A stretch of 64,000 bases of DNA from Variovorax sp. PBL-E5 (GCF_901827185.1 NZ_LR594671.1:2232001-2296000), one strand, 5' to 3'; shown: positions 1 to 9,032, counted from the stretch's first letter. Translations and numbers: made by a program. Notes: generated from the letters alone by a model not told the origin.

Positions 1-744
1 CGGCGTCGGCACCTCGATCTTCGCGCCCAGCGCGCCTTCGGTCGGCGTGATCGGCAAGGTCATGTAGATGTCGCGGTCCTCGATGCGGTAGAGCTTGTGC
101 GGCGCGATGCGTACCTCGAGGTACATGTCGCCCGCCGCTTCGCCGCCGATGCCCGGCATGCCCTGGCCGGCCAGGCGGATGTACTGGCCCGGATGCACGC
201 CGGGCGGGATCTTCACGCTGAGCGTGCGCGTCTTCCACTCGGACCGGCCCTGGGTATCGATCTCCTGCGAGCGCAGCGTGATCTCGCGCTCGGCGCCCTT
301 GAGCGCATCCTCGAGCGCGATCTCGATCGCGGCGTGATGGTCCTCGCCGCGCGCGCGGTGGTGGCGGCGCTCGGCGCTGCGCCGCTCGGCCGCGCCGAAC
401 ACCGACGAGAAGAACTCGCTGAAGTCCGCATGGTCGGCCGGCCCCTGGCCCGGGCCGCGATGGAATTCGAAGCCCTCGTCCCAGTTCGGCGGCGGCTGGA
501 AGCCGCCGTCGGGGCTGCCGCCGCGTGCGACGTGGTCGGCGAGCTGGTCGTAGGCCGCGCGCTTTTCCTTGTCGCGCAGCACGTCGTTGGCTTCGTTGAT
601 GTCGCGCATGCGCACTTCGGCGTCGGCTTCCTTGCTGACATCGGGGTGGTACTTGCGCGCGAGCTTGCGGTAGGCCTTGCGCACCTCGTCTTCCGAGGCG
701 CCGCGCTCGAGGCCGAGGGTCTTGTAGTAGTCCTTGAAATCCAT
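1..744 (-). CDS. cbpA: Curved DNA-binding protein CbpA / DnaJ-class co-chaperone (3' end outside window)
   Basis: The N-terminal 70 residues are a J domain with the HPD tripeptide in KYHPDVSKE, which stimulates DnaK ATPase activity. A Gly/Phe-containing linker (about residues 80-125) follows, then the start of the C-terminal substrate-binding beta domain (IPPGVHPGQYIRLAGQGMPG). There is no cysteine-rich zinc finger, which separates CbpA/DnaJ type II from true DnaJ. The ATG at 744 begins MDFKDYYKTLGL, the usual CbpA start. About 248 residues are visible and the reading frame runs off the left edge with no stop, so the last 60-70 residues are missing. It is the last visible gene of the minus-strand run, 29 bp after the phosphatase gene. 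Confidence 0.93.
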   Translation of the reverse strand, partial: MDFKDYYKTLGLERGASEDEVRKAYRKLARKYHPDVSKEADAEVRMRDINEANDVLRDKEKRAAYDQLADHVARGGSPDGGFQPPPNWDEGFEFHRGPGQGPADHADFSEFFSSVFGAAERRSAERRHHRARGEDHHAAIEIALEDALKGAEREITLRSQEIDTQGRSEWKTRTLSVKIPPGVHPGQYIRLAGQGMPGIGGEAAGDMYLEVRIAPHKLYRIEDRDIYMTLPITPTEGALGAKIEVPTP

Positions 745-773
745 GGTGTTTGGGTATGCAGGTGGTGGCCGGT

Positions 774-1397
774 TCAGGCCAGGGCGGCGCCATCGTCCGC
801 TTGCGCGAGCAGCGCCGCCACGCCCCATGTGGGGCCGCTGCGCGCGAAACGCAATGGCTGCGCATTGCCGAGCACGCCGAAGTCGATCGGCACGCCGAGC
901 ATCGCCGCCAGCACCAGCAGCGATCCGCCATGCGCCACCACCAGCACCGGCGCGGGAAGCGCGAGCGCCGCGTCGAGCGCGACGCGCTTGCGCTCGACGA
1001 AGCGGGCCAACGTCTCGCCGCCCTCGGGTTCGCAGGCCCAGTCGAGCGCGGCGGAAGAAGTGCCGATCAGCGCGCCGAAGTCGCGTTCGCGCAGGCCTTC
1101 GAGCACCAGCGGCGCTAGCGCGCGGTTGCGATGGCGGCCCATCACCGTGTGCGCGGTGTCGAAGGCGCGTTTCGCATCGCTGCACGCGACGCTCTGGATC
1201 GGCTCGCCGGCCAGCAGCTCGGCGGCGCGCGCTGCCTGCGCGAGGCCGAGGTCGCTCAACGGCTCGTCGACGGGCTGGAAGATGCGCTGCGCATTGCGCG
1301 GCGTCTGGCCGTGGCGCAGGAAGTAGAAGTGGTCGCAGGCCGGTGCGAGCGGCACCTGGGCTGCGAGCCGAACGAGTTCATGGAGTCCGTCGTGCAT
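774..1397 (-). CDS. Histidine phosphatase (phosphoglycerate mutase-like) family protein
   Basis: A 207-residue cytoplasmic protein. The catalytic RHG signature is in FYFLRHGQTPRNAQR (about residues 25-40), with the second conserved His in VLVVAHGGSLLVLAA near residue 152 and the acid residue of the LRERDFG motif near residue 103. Together these make the phosphohistidine active site of the branch 1 family. The N-terminal 20 residues before the barrel are longer than usual but the only ATG in that stretch is at 1397. The substrate cannot be told from sequence; family members act on phosphosugars, nucleotides or cofactors. It begins 5 bp after the stop of the penicillin acylase gene, so it is probably co-transcribed. 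Confidence 0.88.
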   Translation of the reverse strand: MHDGLHELVRLAAQVPLAPACDHFYFLRHGQTPRNAQRIFQPVDEPLSDLGLAQAARAAELLAGEPIQSVACSDAKRAFDTAHTVMGRHRNRALAPLVLEGLRERDFGALIGTSSAALDWACEPEGGETLARFVERKRVALDAALALPAPVLVVAHGGSLLVLAAMLGVPIDFGVLGNAQPLRFARSGPTWGVAALLAQADDGAALA

Positions 1398-1401
1398 GGT
1401 T

Positions 1402-3795
1402 TCAATAGGCGAGGTGGAGGGGCGCGCCCACGCGCTGGGCGTCGATGTCGGCGCGATGGAAAGGCAGCGGCAGCCATTGTTTGGCCGAGAACAGCGGCAG
1501 CTGATCGTAGGCGAGCGGCGAGGCCGGGTCGCTGCTCTGGCCGTAGGTCAGCAGGGCTTGCGCCACCGGGCCGCGGTCGTCGAAGCTCACGGCCTGGATG
1601 TAGCTGGTGCCGAAGTTGACCTGGTAGCCGGTGGGCCGGATCAGCGACTGGCCCTGGCTCTCGACCTTGTTGAGCACGCCTTCGAATTCATCGCCGCCGT
1701 GGAGCGTGACCTTCTGTCCGCGCACCATCCGCGTCTGCACCTCGGCCAGCGGCACGTCGGCCGCGAAACCCGCGGTGCGCACGATGCCGACCGCATCGCC
1801 GAGCGCCTTGAAGACGGCATCGCGCGTGGCCGGCGTGGCCATGTCGAGGCCGGCCGGCGTGACCACCGGACGCGCCGCGTCGAAGGGCACGCGCCACACC
1901 TTCGGCACATCCTTGGCCTTGCGCCAGAACTCGCGGAAGAGCGGTGCGCCCTTCGAGGCGCTGTCGCTGGTGCGGTCCCATGCGGCCAGCACGCGGCAAC
2001 CCAGCGTCTGGTCGGGCGTGAGCGCCGCGGCGTCGGCGCCGCAGGCGGCGGCGAGGTCGTCCATCACCAGCATGCCGGCCAGGTTCTTGTCGCGGAAGAT
2101 CACGCTGCGCAATTCGGCCGCGCCCATGCGATTGCCCGGCAGGCCGTCGTTGCCGGCGAGCCGGCCTTCGATCTCGAGGATGCCGCTGCGCGTGCGCAGC
2201 CGCTGCGGCGTGCCGATGGCGCCCACCAGCGGCGAGATACCGGCCGGCGGCGCGATGTGCGGGTTGCTGAGCCAGAAGCTGTCGTTGCTGTTCTGCACCC
2301 AGTCCTGCGTCACGATCACCGGCATGCGCGCGGGCGGTATCGCACCGGGCATCGCGGCGGCGCTGTCGCGGTGCCAGGCGCAGGCCGAGCGCGAGCCATC
2401 GAGCACCGCGAGGCCGGTGTCGAGCAGCGCCGCCGCGGCGGGCGAGGGCGCGCAGGCCTTGAGCATCTCGGCCGACACATCGGGCACCACCGAGAGATCG
2501 GCATACATCGCATGGCCGTCGCGGTCGGCGGCGATGGTGTTGACCCACGGCATGCCCTGGTTGTCCATGGCGGCGCGCAGTTCGGCCACGTCGTGCGCCA
2601 GCGCCATCTGCATCCAGCTCTGCGCCGAGCGCACGTTGAGCGTGTTGACGTCGCGGATCGCGTAGGCCTTGGCGGCCGTCCAGCCCAGGCCCGCGCGCGG
2701 CAGCGAGAGGACCGGGCCCCATTCGGTGCCGTAGAAAGTCTTTTGCGCCGGCGCCGCGCCGCCGGCTGCGGCGGCCGCGGGCAAGCTGATCGTGCGCGCC
2801 GTCATCTTGCGCGGCTGGCCGTCGACGATGTAGGTGGTCGGATCGCTCGGGTCGAGCTTCAGCTCGTACAGCGTGAAGCGCTTGCCGGTCGAGACCGTGT
2901 GCGTCCAGGCCACGTCCTTGTTGAAGCCGATCACCACCATCGGGCTCCCGCCGATGCCCGCGCCCATCACGTCGAGCTTGCCGGGAATGATCAGGTGCAT
3001 TTCCCAGAAGCGGTTGGTGCCGGTCCAGGGAAAGTGGGGGTTGCCGAGCAGGACGCCGTGGCCGTCGGGCGTCGCGTTGCGGCCGAAGGCCCAGCCGTTG
3101 GAGCCGAGCTCGCCGCCTTCGGGATTGGCGTTGAAGCTGTAGCGGCCGATCTCCGCGACGGCCTGCTGCCGGTCGACCGGTGCCTCGCCGCTTCGGGTGC
3201 CCGGCGCCGGCGGTCGGGCCGCGAGCACCGCGCCGGCCAGCGCGCCGAGGCCGCCCTGGATCATCGACAACTCGGTGCCGCGCCACAGATCGGTGGGCAC
3301 CATCGGCCGCACCCAGGGCTTGCCGCGACAGGCTTCGGGCAGGCCGTTCGGGCCCGTGTCCTGCAGGTACCGGTTGTAGCCGGCGATGTAGCCGCGCGAC
3401 GAGGCCTGCGCGTCGGGGTCGACGGTGGCCGCGGCGCGCGCGAGCGCGGCGTCGTCCATGTGGGCGCGCACGAACAGATCGATCTGCGCGTTCGGCATGC
3501 GGCCCAGGCCGAGCTGGCCGATGCCCTCCGGTCCGAGGAACTGCGAGCGCTCGCCGCGTACCGTGAGCAGGTGGTCGGCGATCTGGCAGACGTTGTCCTG
3601 CGCGTACGCGTAGCCGACGCCGAAGCCGATGCCTTCGTAGTCCGGTGCCGTGATGTGGGCGATGCCATGGGCCGTGCGTTCGATGGTCACGCCGCGCCCG
3701 CCCGCCGCCGGTGCGGTGGCGCAGGCGCTGAGAAGTGCGGCGGCGGCGAGGCAGGTGGCAGACCTCACGAAGTGGGGAAGCCTGAGGGAGGTCAT
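1402..3795 (-). CDS. Penicillin acylase family (Ntn-hydrolase) lipoprotein, possible AHL or amide acylase
   Basis: A 797-residue precursor. Residues 1-25 form a lipoprotein signal with lipobox LLSAC (Cys25), so export and anchoring are expected. The family matures by autocleavage into alpha and beta chains at a Ser that becomes the N-terminal nucleophile; here the best candidate is Ser232 in ELGSNGWAFGRN, the usual GSNxWA context. A beta-chain region with NPHFPW and GFNKDVAWTHTVS follows. The spacing of the signal, alpha chain and Ser fits aculeacin/AHL acylases and related penicillin amidases. Substrate is not decided by sequence; acyl-homoserine lactones are one possibility known for the family. 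Its ATG overlaps the pssA stop as ATGA, so translation is coupled to pssA. Confidence 0.9.
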   Translation of the reverse strand: MTSLRLPHFVRSATCLAAAALLSACATAPAAGGRGVTIERTAHGIAHITAPDYEGIGFGVGYAYAQDNVCQIADHLLTVRGERSQFLGPEGIGQLGLGRMPNAQIDLFVRAHMDDAALARAAATVDPDAQASSRGYIAGYNRYLQDTGPNGLPEACRGKPWVRPMVPTDLWRGTELSMIQGGLGALAGAVLAARPPAPGTRSGEAPVDRQQAVAEIGRYSFNANPEGGELGSNGWAFGRNATPDGHGVLLGNPHFPWTGTNRFWEMHLIIPGKLDVMGAGIGGSPMVVIGFNKDVAWTHTVSTGKRFTLYELKLDPSDPTTYIVDGQPRKMTARTISLPAAAAAGGAAPAQKTFYGTEWGPVLSLPRAGLGWTAAKAYAIRDVNTLNVRSAQSWMQMALAHDVAELRAAMDNQGMPWVNTIAADRDGHAMYADLSVVPDVSAEMLKACAPSPAAAALLDTGLAVLDGSRSACAWHRDSAAAMPGAIPPARMPVIVTQDWVQNSNDSFWLSNPHIAPPAGISPLVGAIGTPQRLRTRSGILEIEGRLAGNDGLPGNRMGAAELRSVIFRDKNLAGMLVMDDLAAACGADAAALTPDQTLGCRVLAAWDRTSDSASKGAPLFREFWRKAKDVPKVWRVPFDAARPVVTPAGLDMATPATRDAVFKALGDAVGIVRTAGFAADVPLAEVQTRMVRGQKVTLHGGDEFEGVLNKVESQGQSLIRPTGYQVNFGTSYIQAVSFDDRGPVAQALLTYGQSSDPASPLAYDQLPLFSAKQWLPLPFHRADIDAQRVGAPLHLAY

Positions 3796-4436
3796 AGTTT
3801 TGGAATGCGCAGGGTCTTGCTGATCATCAGCGTGCCCGAGAGCGCGAACAGCAGGCACAGCGGATGCAGCAGCCAGGGGCCGAGCTGCCACGCCCCGCCC
3901 CACGGCGTCGCGCCGATGCGTCCCTGAACGGCCGCGACCGCGAGCACGCCCACCAGCACCACGCTGGTCGGGATCGGCGTGCCCTCGAAGTACTTCACTT
4001 TGCCGGCACCTTCGGACAAGGCTTCGGCCGTCACGTTGTAGCGCGCCAGGCGGCTCACGCCGCAGCCGACGAAATAGATCAGGATCACGCAGTCCCATCC
4101 GCCGTCGAGCCCGGCAGCGAAGGCCAGCGCGGCGGGCGCGACGCCGAAGGAGATCACGTCGGCGAGCGAGTCGAGTTCGCGGCCGAGTGCGGACTGGGTC
4201 TGCCGCCAGCGCGCGATGCGGCCGTCGAACACGTCGAAGATGAAGGCCGCGGGCGCGAGCGCCGCGGCCCACAGGAACTGCGCGAGCGACTGGCTCGCCA
4301 CATAGGCCATCGCCAGGAACACCGCGCCCACGCCGCAGGCCGCGTTGCCGAGCGTGAACACATCGGCCAGGTGAAAGCCGCGGATCATCGAGAAATGCTT
4401 GCGCGCCGGCGCCGGGGAAGGCGGGGAGTTCGACAT
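3792..4436 (-). CDS. pssA: CDP-diacylglycerol-serine O-phosphatidyltransferase
   Basis: Makes phosphatidylserine from CDP-diacylglycerol and serine, the first committed step to phosphatidylethanolamine, in the inner membrane. The CDP-alcohol phosphatidyltransferase signature DG-x2-AR-x8-G-x3-D-x3-D is present as DGRIARWRQTQSALGRELDS. The 214 residues are mostly hydrophobic helices (for example LGNAACGVGAVFLAMAYVA and the C-terminal LLHPLCLLFALSGTLMIS). I chose the ATG at 4436 because a GGAG lies 6 nt before it; an in-frame ATG at 4466 has no such site. The gene overlaps the acylase by 4 nt. This membrane-embedded, serine-forming type is the type II enzyme, unlike E. coli PssA. Confidence 0.93.
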   Translation of the reverse strand: MSNSPPSPAPARKHFSMIRGFHLADVFTLGNAACGVGAVFLAMAYVASQSLAQFLWAAALAPAAFIFDVFDGRIARWRQTQSALGRELDSLADVISFGVAPAALAFAAGLDGGWDCVILIYFVGCGVSRLARYNVTAEALSEGAGKVKYFEGTPIPTSVVLVGVLAVAAVQGRIGATPWGGAWQLGPWLLHPLCLLFALSGTLMISKTLRIPKL

Positions 4437-4515
4437 GGGTGGCTCCGAAGGCAGGTCAGGTGCCATGCACCTTAGCGCAAGTGGCGGCCGGTCGCTGTAG
4501 TCGCCGTCCGATGCC

Positions 4516-5271
4516 TCAGGCGGCGGCGTCGTGTTCTTCGGCGATGCGGGCGAAGCGGCCGAGCAGCTGCGCCGAGGTCGGCGTGCCGGCGACGCGCTCG
4601 CGCAAGGCGGCGGCGTCCCGGCCGTCCGCGCGAAGCGGGTCGGCCATCAGGTCGACATAGCCGCGCATCGCTTCGGCATCGAACTCGGGATGGAACTGCA
4701 CACCCCAGGCGCGGCGGCCGATGCGAAAGGCCTGGTTCGGCTCGAGCGCGGTGCCGGCCAGCCGGACCGCGCTCGCGGGCAGCCGCAGCGCGCTTTGCCG
4801 GTGCGCCATCTGCGCGTCGAAGCGCGCAGGCAGGTCGTGCAGCAGCGCATCGCCGGCGGCCTCATCCGTGAGTTCGATCGCGACGGTGCCGAGCTCCAGG
4901 CCGCCCGGGCGATCGCCGGCCTCGCCGCCGAGCGCGTCGGCCAGCAGCTGGTGGCCGAAGCAGATGCCGAGCACGGGTGTGTCGTGGGCCACGAGTTGCC
5001 GCAGCCACGCGCCGGTCGCTTCGCTCCAGGGCTCGCGATGCGAGACCATCGCATGCGAGCCGGTGACGACGGCACCGGAAATCGTGTCCGGCGCCGGCAG
5101 CGTATCGCCGCGGCGCGGATCGAGCACCACTACCGGCAGCCGCGTCGCGCCGAGTCCGGCGGCGACCCAGTGCTCGAAGTCGCCTTGCCGATCGCGCAAG
5201 GCATCGAAGGTGTCTCCGACCTTGATGATCGCGAGCGGGCGGGGCGGGATGTTTTCCATGTCCGCGATCAT
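4516..5271 (-). CDS. Class I glutamine amidotransferase-like protein (GMP synthase GATase-type)
   Basis: A stand-alone 251-residue GATase1 domain. The nucleophile elbow is GICFGHQLLA with Cys near residue 103, and the partner catalytic residues are in GVQFHPEFD (His near residue 191, Glu two later). There is no synthase or ammonia-accepting domain attached. Small free GATases with this layout are usually annotated as glutamine amidotransferase or gamma-glutamyl peptidase-like, and the acceptor is not evident. The ATG at 5271 overlaps the GTPase stop as ATGA. There is a 79-bp gap to pssA downstream. Confidence 0.88.
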   Translation of the reverse strand: MIADMENIPPRPLAIIKVGDTFDALRDRQGDFEHWVAAGLGATRLPVVVLDPRRGDTLPAPDTISGAVVTGSHAMVSHREPWSEATGAWLRQLVAHDTPVLGICFGHQLLADALGGEAGDRPGGLELGTVAIELTDEAAGDALLHDLPARFDAQMAHRQSALRLPASAVRLAGTALEPNQAFRIGRRAWGVQFHPEFDAEAMRGYVDLMADPLRADGRDAAALRERVAGTPTSAQLLGRFARIAEEHDAAA

Positions 5272-6683
5272 GCCGCAGTCGCGGCTGCATCGACGGCCTC
5301 GATCGCTGCCGGAACGCGCTGCGCCACCTCGCTCACCAGCGCCTGCCGCGCAGGCGGCTCGCGCCAGCGCAGCCGCAGGCCCGTTTCCCAGTCGGCATGG
5401 CTGCGCGCCGGTTGCGCCGCGCGCACCAGCTCGGCGAGCGCGCGTGGCGCCGCTGCGCCGCCGGCCGGTGCGGCGATGCGGTCGATGGCCGCATGGCCGC
5501 GCTGCTCCAGCGCGCGCAGCAGTTGCAGCTGCCAGCCTGCAAGCACGATCAGCACGCGGTCCTCGACGGTGAGCTCGTGCAGGTCGCGCAGCTTGTTGAC
5601 GAGCTTGCGGCCCAGCGGTCCCCAGCCCTGGGACACCGCGCCGCCGATCGCGCCGCCGAGCGCCGCGCCCGCGCCCAGCGACAGCCCGGCCAGCGCGAGG
5701 TCCGCCACCACGCCGACCGCCGCGCCGACGGCCACGCCCTTGCCGAGCAGCAGGCCTGCGTCCTTCAGGGCCTCGGGATGGAAGAAGTCCATGGTCCAGC
5801 GGCCCTCGACCAGCGGCAGCGGTGCCTCGTCGGCATCGCCGTCGCGAAAGCCGTAGAGCGCGAGCAGGTCGTCGGCCGAGCGCTGGGCCTTGTCGAACAC
5901 GGCCTTCTGCAAGGCCGCGATCAGGCGCCGGCGGCGCGCTTCGTCGGCGAATTCGGCGGCCGTCGCGCTGCGGCGCATCGCGGCCGCGTCGACCAGCAGT
6001 TCCGCGATGCGCAGGCTTGCCGCGCGGCGGCGCTCGGCGAACTCGGCTTCGAGAAAGGCGACCACCTCATCGAGCTGCCGGCGCCGGTCGCGCAGCAGCG
6101 TGGCGAGATCGCGGTACAGCTCGCGCTCGGCGCCGACGAAGGGCGCTGCCGCATCGAAGCGCACCACCACGTGCAGGCCATAGGCCGACAGCAGGGTCTT
6201 CCATTCGGCCTCGCGGCTGGCTGCGCTGCAGACGAAATTGAGCACCGGCAGCACGGGCCGCGCGCAGGCATTGAGCAGCTCGATCTCGGCACGGAACTTG
6301 GGCAGTACCGGCTCGCGCGCATCGATCACCAGAAAGGCGGCATCGACCTCGAGCAGCGCGCGCAGCACCTTGGCCTCCTGCTCGAACACGCCGTGCGCCT
6401 CGGGGCCTTGCAGGAAGTGCCGCACGCGCTCCGGCGGCGTGAGGCTGCGGTCCTCCGCATCGAGGTGTTCGCGCAAGGCGACCGCGTCCTCGAGGCCGGG
6501 CGTGTCGAGGAAGCGCACGGCGGCGCGGCCATCGACCTGCAGGTCGATGCTTTCGACATGCCGCGTCGTGCCCGGCCGCTCGGAGACCTCGCCGAAATTC
6601 ACGCGCCGCGTGAGCGTGCGCAGCAGCGAGGTCTTGCCTGCATTGGTGTGGCCGACGACGGCGATGCGAAGCGCTTCGGTCAC
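5268..6683 (-). CDS. GTPase with DUF3482 domain
   Basis: The N-terminal half is a TrmE-Era-EngA-like G domain: P-loop GHTNAGKTSL at residues 11-20, a Thr-containing switch I in RPGTTRHVES, and G3 as DTPGLED. The C-terminal half (about residues 200-471) matches what is known as DUF3482, with a glycine-zipper-like stretch LALAGLSLGAGAALGGAIGG near residues 328-347 that may insert in or lie on a membrane. In betaproteobacteria this gene is typically next to a DUF2868 gene, as here, and the two overlap by ATGA. The function of the pair is unknown; a membrane-associated GTPase with a polytopic partner is the simplest reading. Confidence 0.9.
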   Translation of the reverse strand: MTEALRIAVVGHTNAGKTSLLRTLTRRVNFGEVSERPGTTRHVESIDLQVDGRAAVRFLDTPGLEDAVALREHLDAEDRSLTPPERVRHFLQGPEAHGVFEQEAKVLRALLEVDAAFLVIDAREPVLPKFRAEIELLNACARPVLPVLNFVCSAASREAEWKTLLSAYGLHVVVRFDAAAPFVGAERELYRDLATLLRDRRRQLDEVVAFLEAEFAERRRAASLRIAELLVDAAAMRRSATAAEFADEARRRRLIAALQKAVFDKAQRSADDLLALYGFRDGDADEAPLPLVEGRWTMDFFHPEALKDAGLLLGKGVAVGAAVGVVADLALAGLSLGAGAALGGAIGGAVSQGWGPLGRKLVNKLRDLHELTVEDRVLIVLAGWQLQLLRALEQRGHAAIDRIAAPAGGAAAPRALAELVRAAQPARSHADWETGLRLRWREPPARQALVSEVAQRVPAAIEAVDAAATAA

Positions 6684-8065
6684 GACAACGTCTCCGCGCC
6701 TTCGGTGATCAGCAGCCGATCGAGGCCCGCATCGGCCAGCCAGCCGTGCCAGCGACGGTGCGCCGCTTCATCGGCGCCGGGCAGCCGCAGCCGGCATTCG
6801 CCGCACAGTGCCATCACTTCGCGCAGAAAGCGCTCTGTGCCGCGGTCAGGGCTCGAAGCCGCATTGCAGGCGACGAAGGCCCGGCGCGGCCGCAGCCGGG
6901 CCAGCTCGTCGAGCAGCGCGCGCCGCGCACCGGCGCTGCCGTCGATGCGCAGCACCTGCGCGCCGGACGCCCGGGCTTCGGACGGTGGCCACGGCAACTC
7001 GTCGGGCAACTCGAAGCCGATCAGCACCACTGCGTCGCCGACCTCGCCGTCGCTGAGGCTCGTCGGCATGCGCCGCGGCGCGGGGCCGCTGTCGGCATCG
7101 ACGATATGGCGCGGCGCCATGGCGTCGAAGCGGGCCAGCAATCGGCTGAAATAGGCCTGCGAGCCGTCGGGCCGCAGCGACTTGCGGCGCAGCCTCCACA
7201 CGGCCGCGCAGAGCAGCGCGAAGACCCCCCGCGGCAGCAGGCCATAGACCACGATGCAGCCGGTGAGCCACAACGCCCAGGCGCGCTGCCCCGAGGCCGC
7301 GGCCAGCGGCGACAGCACGGCGTTGGCGTCGGGCACCGGAAAGCCGAGCCACGACGGCGCCGCGCCCAGCCATTGCACGGCGTGCACGAAGAAGGCCGGT
7401 TCGAGGATCGTGGTTTCCCAGTTCAGCGTGTAGCTGCGAAACGCGAGTGCGAACAGCAGCGCCGCGATCACGACCGTGAACGACAGCGACCAGATCGCAT
7501 GGCTCACGAAACCCAGCGCCCAGGGCAGCAGCCGCGCGCGCGCCATCAGCCGGGTGGCGGCGCGCAGCAGCAGCGGCGTCTGCCCCTGCCGACCGCCGGC
7601 CACGCGGGCCGTGAGGGCGAGCCAGATCCAGCCGAAGGAGGCATTGAAGGCGCCGAGCGGAACCACCAGGCCGAACAGCCACAGCAGCAGCGTCAGCAGA
7701 TGCAGCCCGAGCAGGCTCGCCAGCGCCACCACCACGTTGATGCGGCGCTCGCTGTTGCCGACCACGCTGCCGGCCAGCGTCAGCCCGGCGAGCACGATCA
7801 GCGCCACCAGCGCCAGCAGCACCCACGGCGCCCAATGGCGCGCACGGGCCAGTTCGTCCTGCAGTCCGATGCGTTGGCCGAGGATGCGCGCGCGTGCCGC
7901 GATGCGCGCCGGGCCGTCTGCGTGTGCGCTGGCCGCTTCGCGCATCGCCTGTGCGTCGTCGAGCGGGCCGGCCTGCTCGATCAGCTGCACGGCTTCGATG
8001 ATCACCGCGTCCTGAAAGGCAGAGGGGCGCGCAACGCAGTTCAATTTCAAGTTCGGCGATCCCAC
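6680..8065 (-). CDS. DUF2868 domain-containing polytopic membrane protein
   Basis: A 461-residue protein with about five hydrophobic segments, including WVLLALVALIVLAGLTLAG, LLGLHLLTLLLWLFGLVVPLG, SFTVVIAALLFALAF and LTGCIVVYGLLPRGVFALL. The C-terminal third is soluble. This is the usual partner of the DUF3482 GTPase encoded immediately downstream (4-nt overlap), so I infer the two proteins work together at the inner membrane. No catalytic motif is visible. The ATG at 8065 follows a region of different base composition that holds the nucleotidyltransferase pair, with only 6 bp between the two genes. Confidence 0.88.
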   Translation of the reverse strand: MGSPNLKLNCVARPSAFQDAVIIEAVQLIEQAGPLDDAQAMREAASAHADGPARIAARARILGQRIGLQDELARARHWAPWVLLALVALIVLAGLTLAGSVVGNSERRINVVVALASLLGLHLLTLLLWLFGLVVPLGAFNASFGWIWLALTARVAGGRQGQTPLLLRAATRLMARARLLPWALGFVSHAIWSLSFTVVIAALLFALAFRSYTLNWETTILEPAFFVHAVQWLGAAPSWLGFPVPDANAVLSPLAAASGQRAWALWLTGCIVVYGLLPRGVFALLCAAVWRLRRKSLRPDGSQAYFSRLLARFDAMAPRHIVDADSGPAPRRMPTSLSDGEVGDAVVLIGFELPDELPWPPSEARASGAQVLRIDGSAGARRALLDELARLRPRRAFVACNAASSPDRGTERFLREVMALCGECRLRLPGADEAAHRRWHGWLADAGLDRLLITEGAETLS

Positions 8066-8071
8066 AACCCG

Positions 8072-8671
8072 CTAAGACGCCGCGTTTTTCGCTTCAATTC
8101 GACGGGCCAGAGCGACAGCATCCCGCAGATTCAGGCGCAGCATGGCCAGCCCGCCAACATAGCCTCCCAAGGCGCTTGTTGCGCGCTGTTCGATCTCGTC
8201 AGCGGTCGTCAGTCCGAGGCGAACCAACTCGGCGATATCCTCTTTGTCATTGTCGGCAAAGCGGGCAATCTTGCTGACCGCAAGATCAAGAGGAGAGAGA
8301 ACATGAAGTCTGATCTGCTCCACGCCCAGATCCAGCGGAATGGCATCGTCCAAATAATCTTCGTGCATCAAAGAAAAAGATGAGTTGTAGTTGGTGTCGA
8401 AATACACCGACTCTCGTGTGCCGTCCTCCAACGCAACGTCTACGATGAGGTCGTTCGGAATGAACACACGGCTGCCAAATTCAGCATCGACATCCGTCGT
8501 GACACGACTCGCCGTGTAGAGGTGAACTGCCATCCCACCTGCCAGATACACATGGATGGGACTGGACAGTGAAAGTCGTTCTTCAAGTTGCTTGAAAAGC
8601 TCGCGCAGGCCTTTTGCCAGCGCAGTCCCGGTATGAAAAACTGGCCTTGTCGGCATGCCTTCAATGCCCAT
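8072..8671 (-). CDS. Nucleotidyltransferase-fold protein (DUF6036/AbiEii-like), candidate toxin or antitoxin component
   Basis: A 199-residue protein. The pattern LAGGMAVHLYTASRVTTDVD gives the hG(G/S)-x(n)-DhD core of minimal nucleotidyltransferases, and the later VLSPLDLAVSKIARFADND resembles the lysine-containing helix of the AbiEii/MNT superfamily. The start at 8671 overlaps the upstream small gene by 11 nt; an ATG at 8656 is an alternative, and neither has a strong ribosome site. Base composition is visibly more AT-rich than the neighbours. Pairs of this kind often behave as toxin-antitoxin or phage-defence modules, but that role is inference here. Confidence 0.75.
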   Translation of the reverse strand: MGIEGMPTRPVFHTGTALAKGLRELFKQLEERLSLSSPIHVYLAGGMAVHLYTASRVTTDVDAEFGSRVFIPNDLIVDVALEDGTRESVYFDTNYNSSFSLMHEDYLDDAIPLDLGVEQIRLHVLSPLDLAVSKIARFADNDKEDIAELVRLGLTTADEIEQRATSALGGYVGGLAMLRLNLRDAVALARRIEAKNAAS

Positions 8672-8951
8672 TGAGTTGCTGACTGAGCATGTCACGAAGG
8701 CGCGACAGACTCGCAACCCAGCCATTCCTGACGACGTCGCCCGACGCCAGTCGCTCATCGGGATGCGCGGCGAAATACTGCTCACTGGCCCGTTTCAGAC
8801 TCGTGGACTCGCGAGGGAACTGCGACCGGATGACGGTCGCTGCCAGCTGGAAAACGTTGGCCTCGCGCTGATCCTGGGCTGTCGGCGCGACCGCCCGCGC
8901 GACATCGGTACATCGGATCAGCAGCGCTGCTTCAAGTTCTCGGGCGGTCAT
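8661..8951 (-). CDS. Small hypothetical protein, upstream partner of the nucleotidyltransferase
   Basis: A 96-residue soluble protein with no recognised domain. The ATG at 8951 has a GGAG 5-7 nt upstream; a GTG at 8966 would add five residues. It is rich in Ala, Arg and Glu and looks helical, with no HTH or membrane segment that I can assign. It overlaps the nucleotidyltransferase gene and shares its lower GC, so the two probably arrived and act together. In comparable modules the small upstream gene is the antitoxin or cognate partner; this is not shown by the sequence. Confidence 0.65.
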   Translation of the reverse strand: MTARELEAALLIRCTDVARAVAPTAQDQREANVFQLAATVIRSQFPRESTSLKRASEQYFAAHPDERLASGDVVRNGWVASLSRLRDMLSQQLNGH

Positions 8952-9032
8952 GGAGGCTCCGTTCACGACAGGCCATTACGATTTTTTACGAACATCCAAA
9001 TTATGCCCGCCACGCCGGCCCGTGCCGCCATG

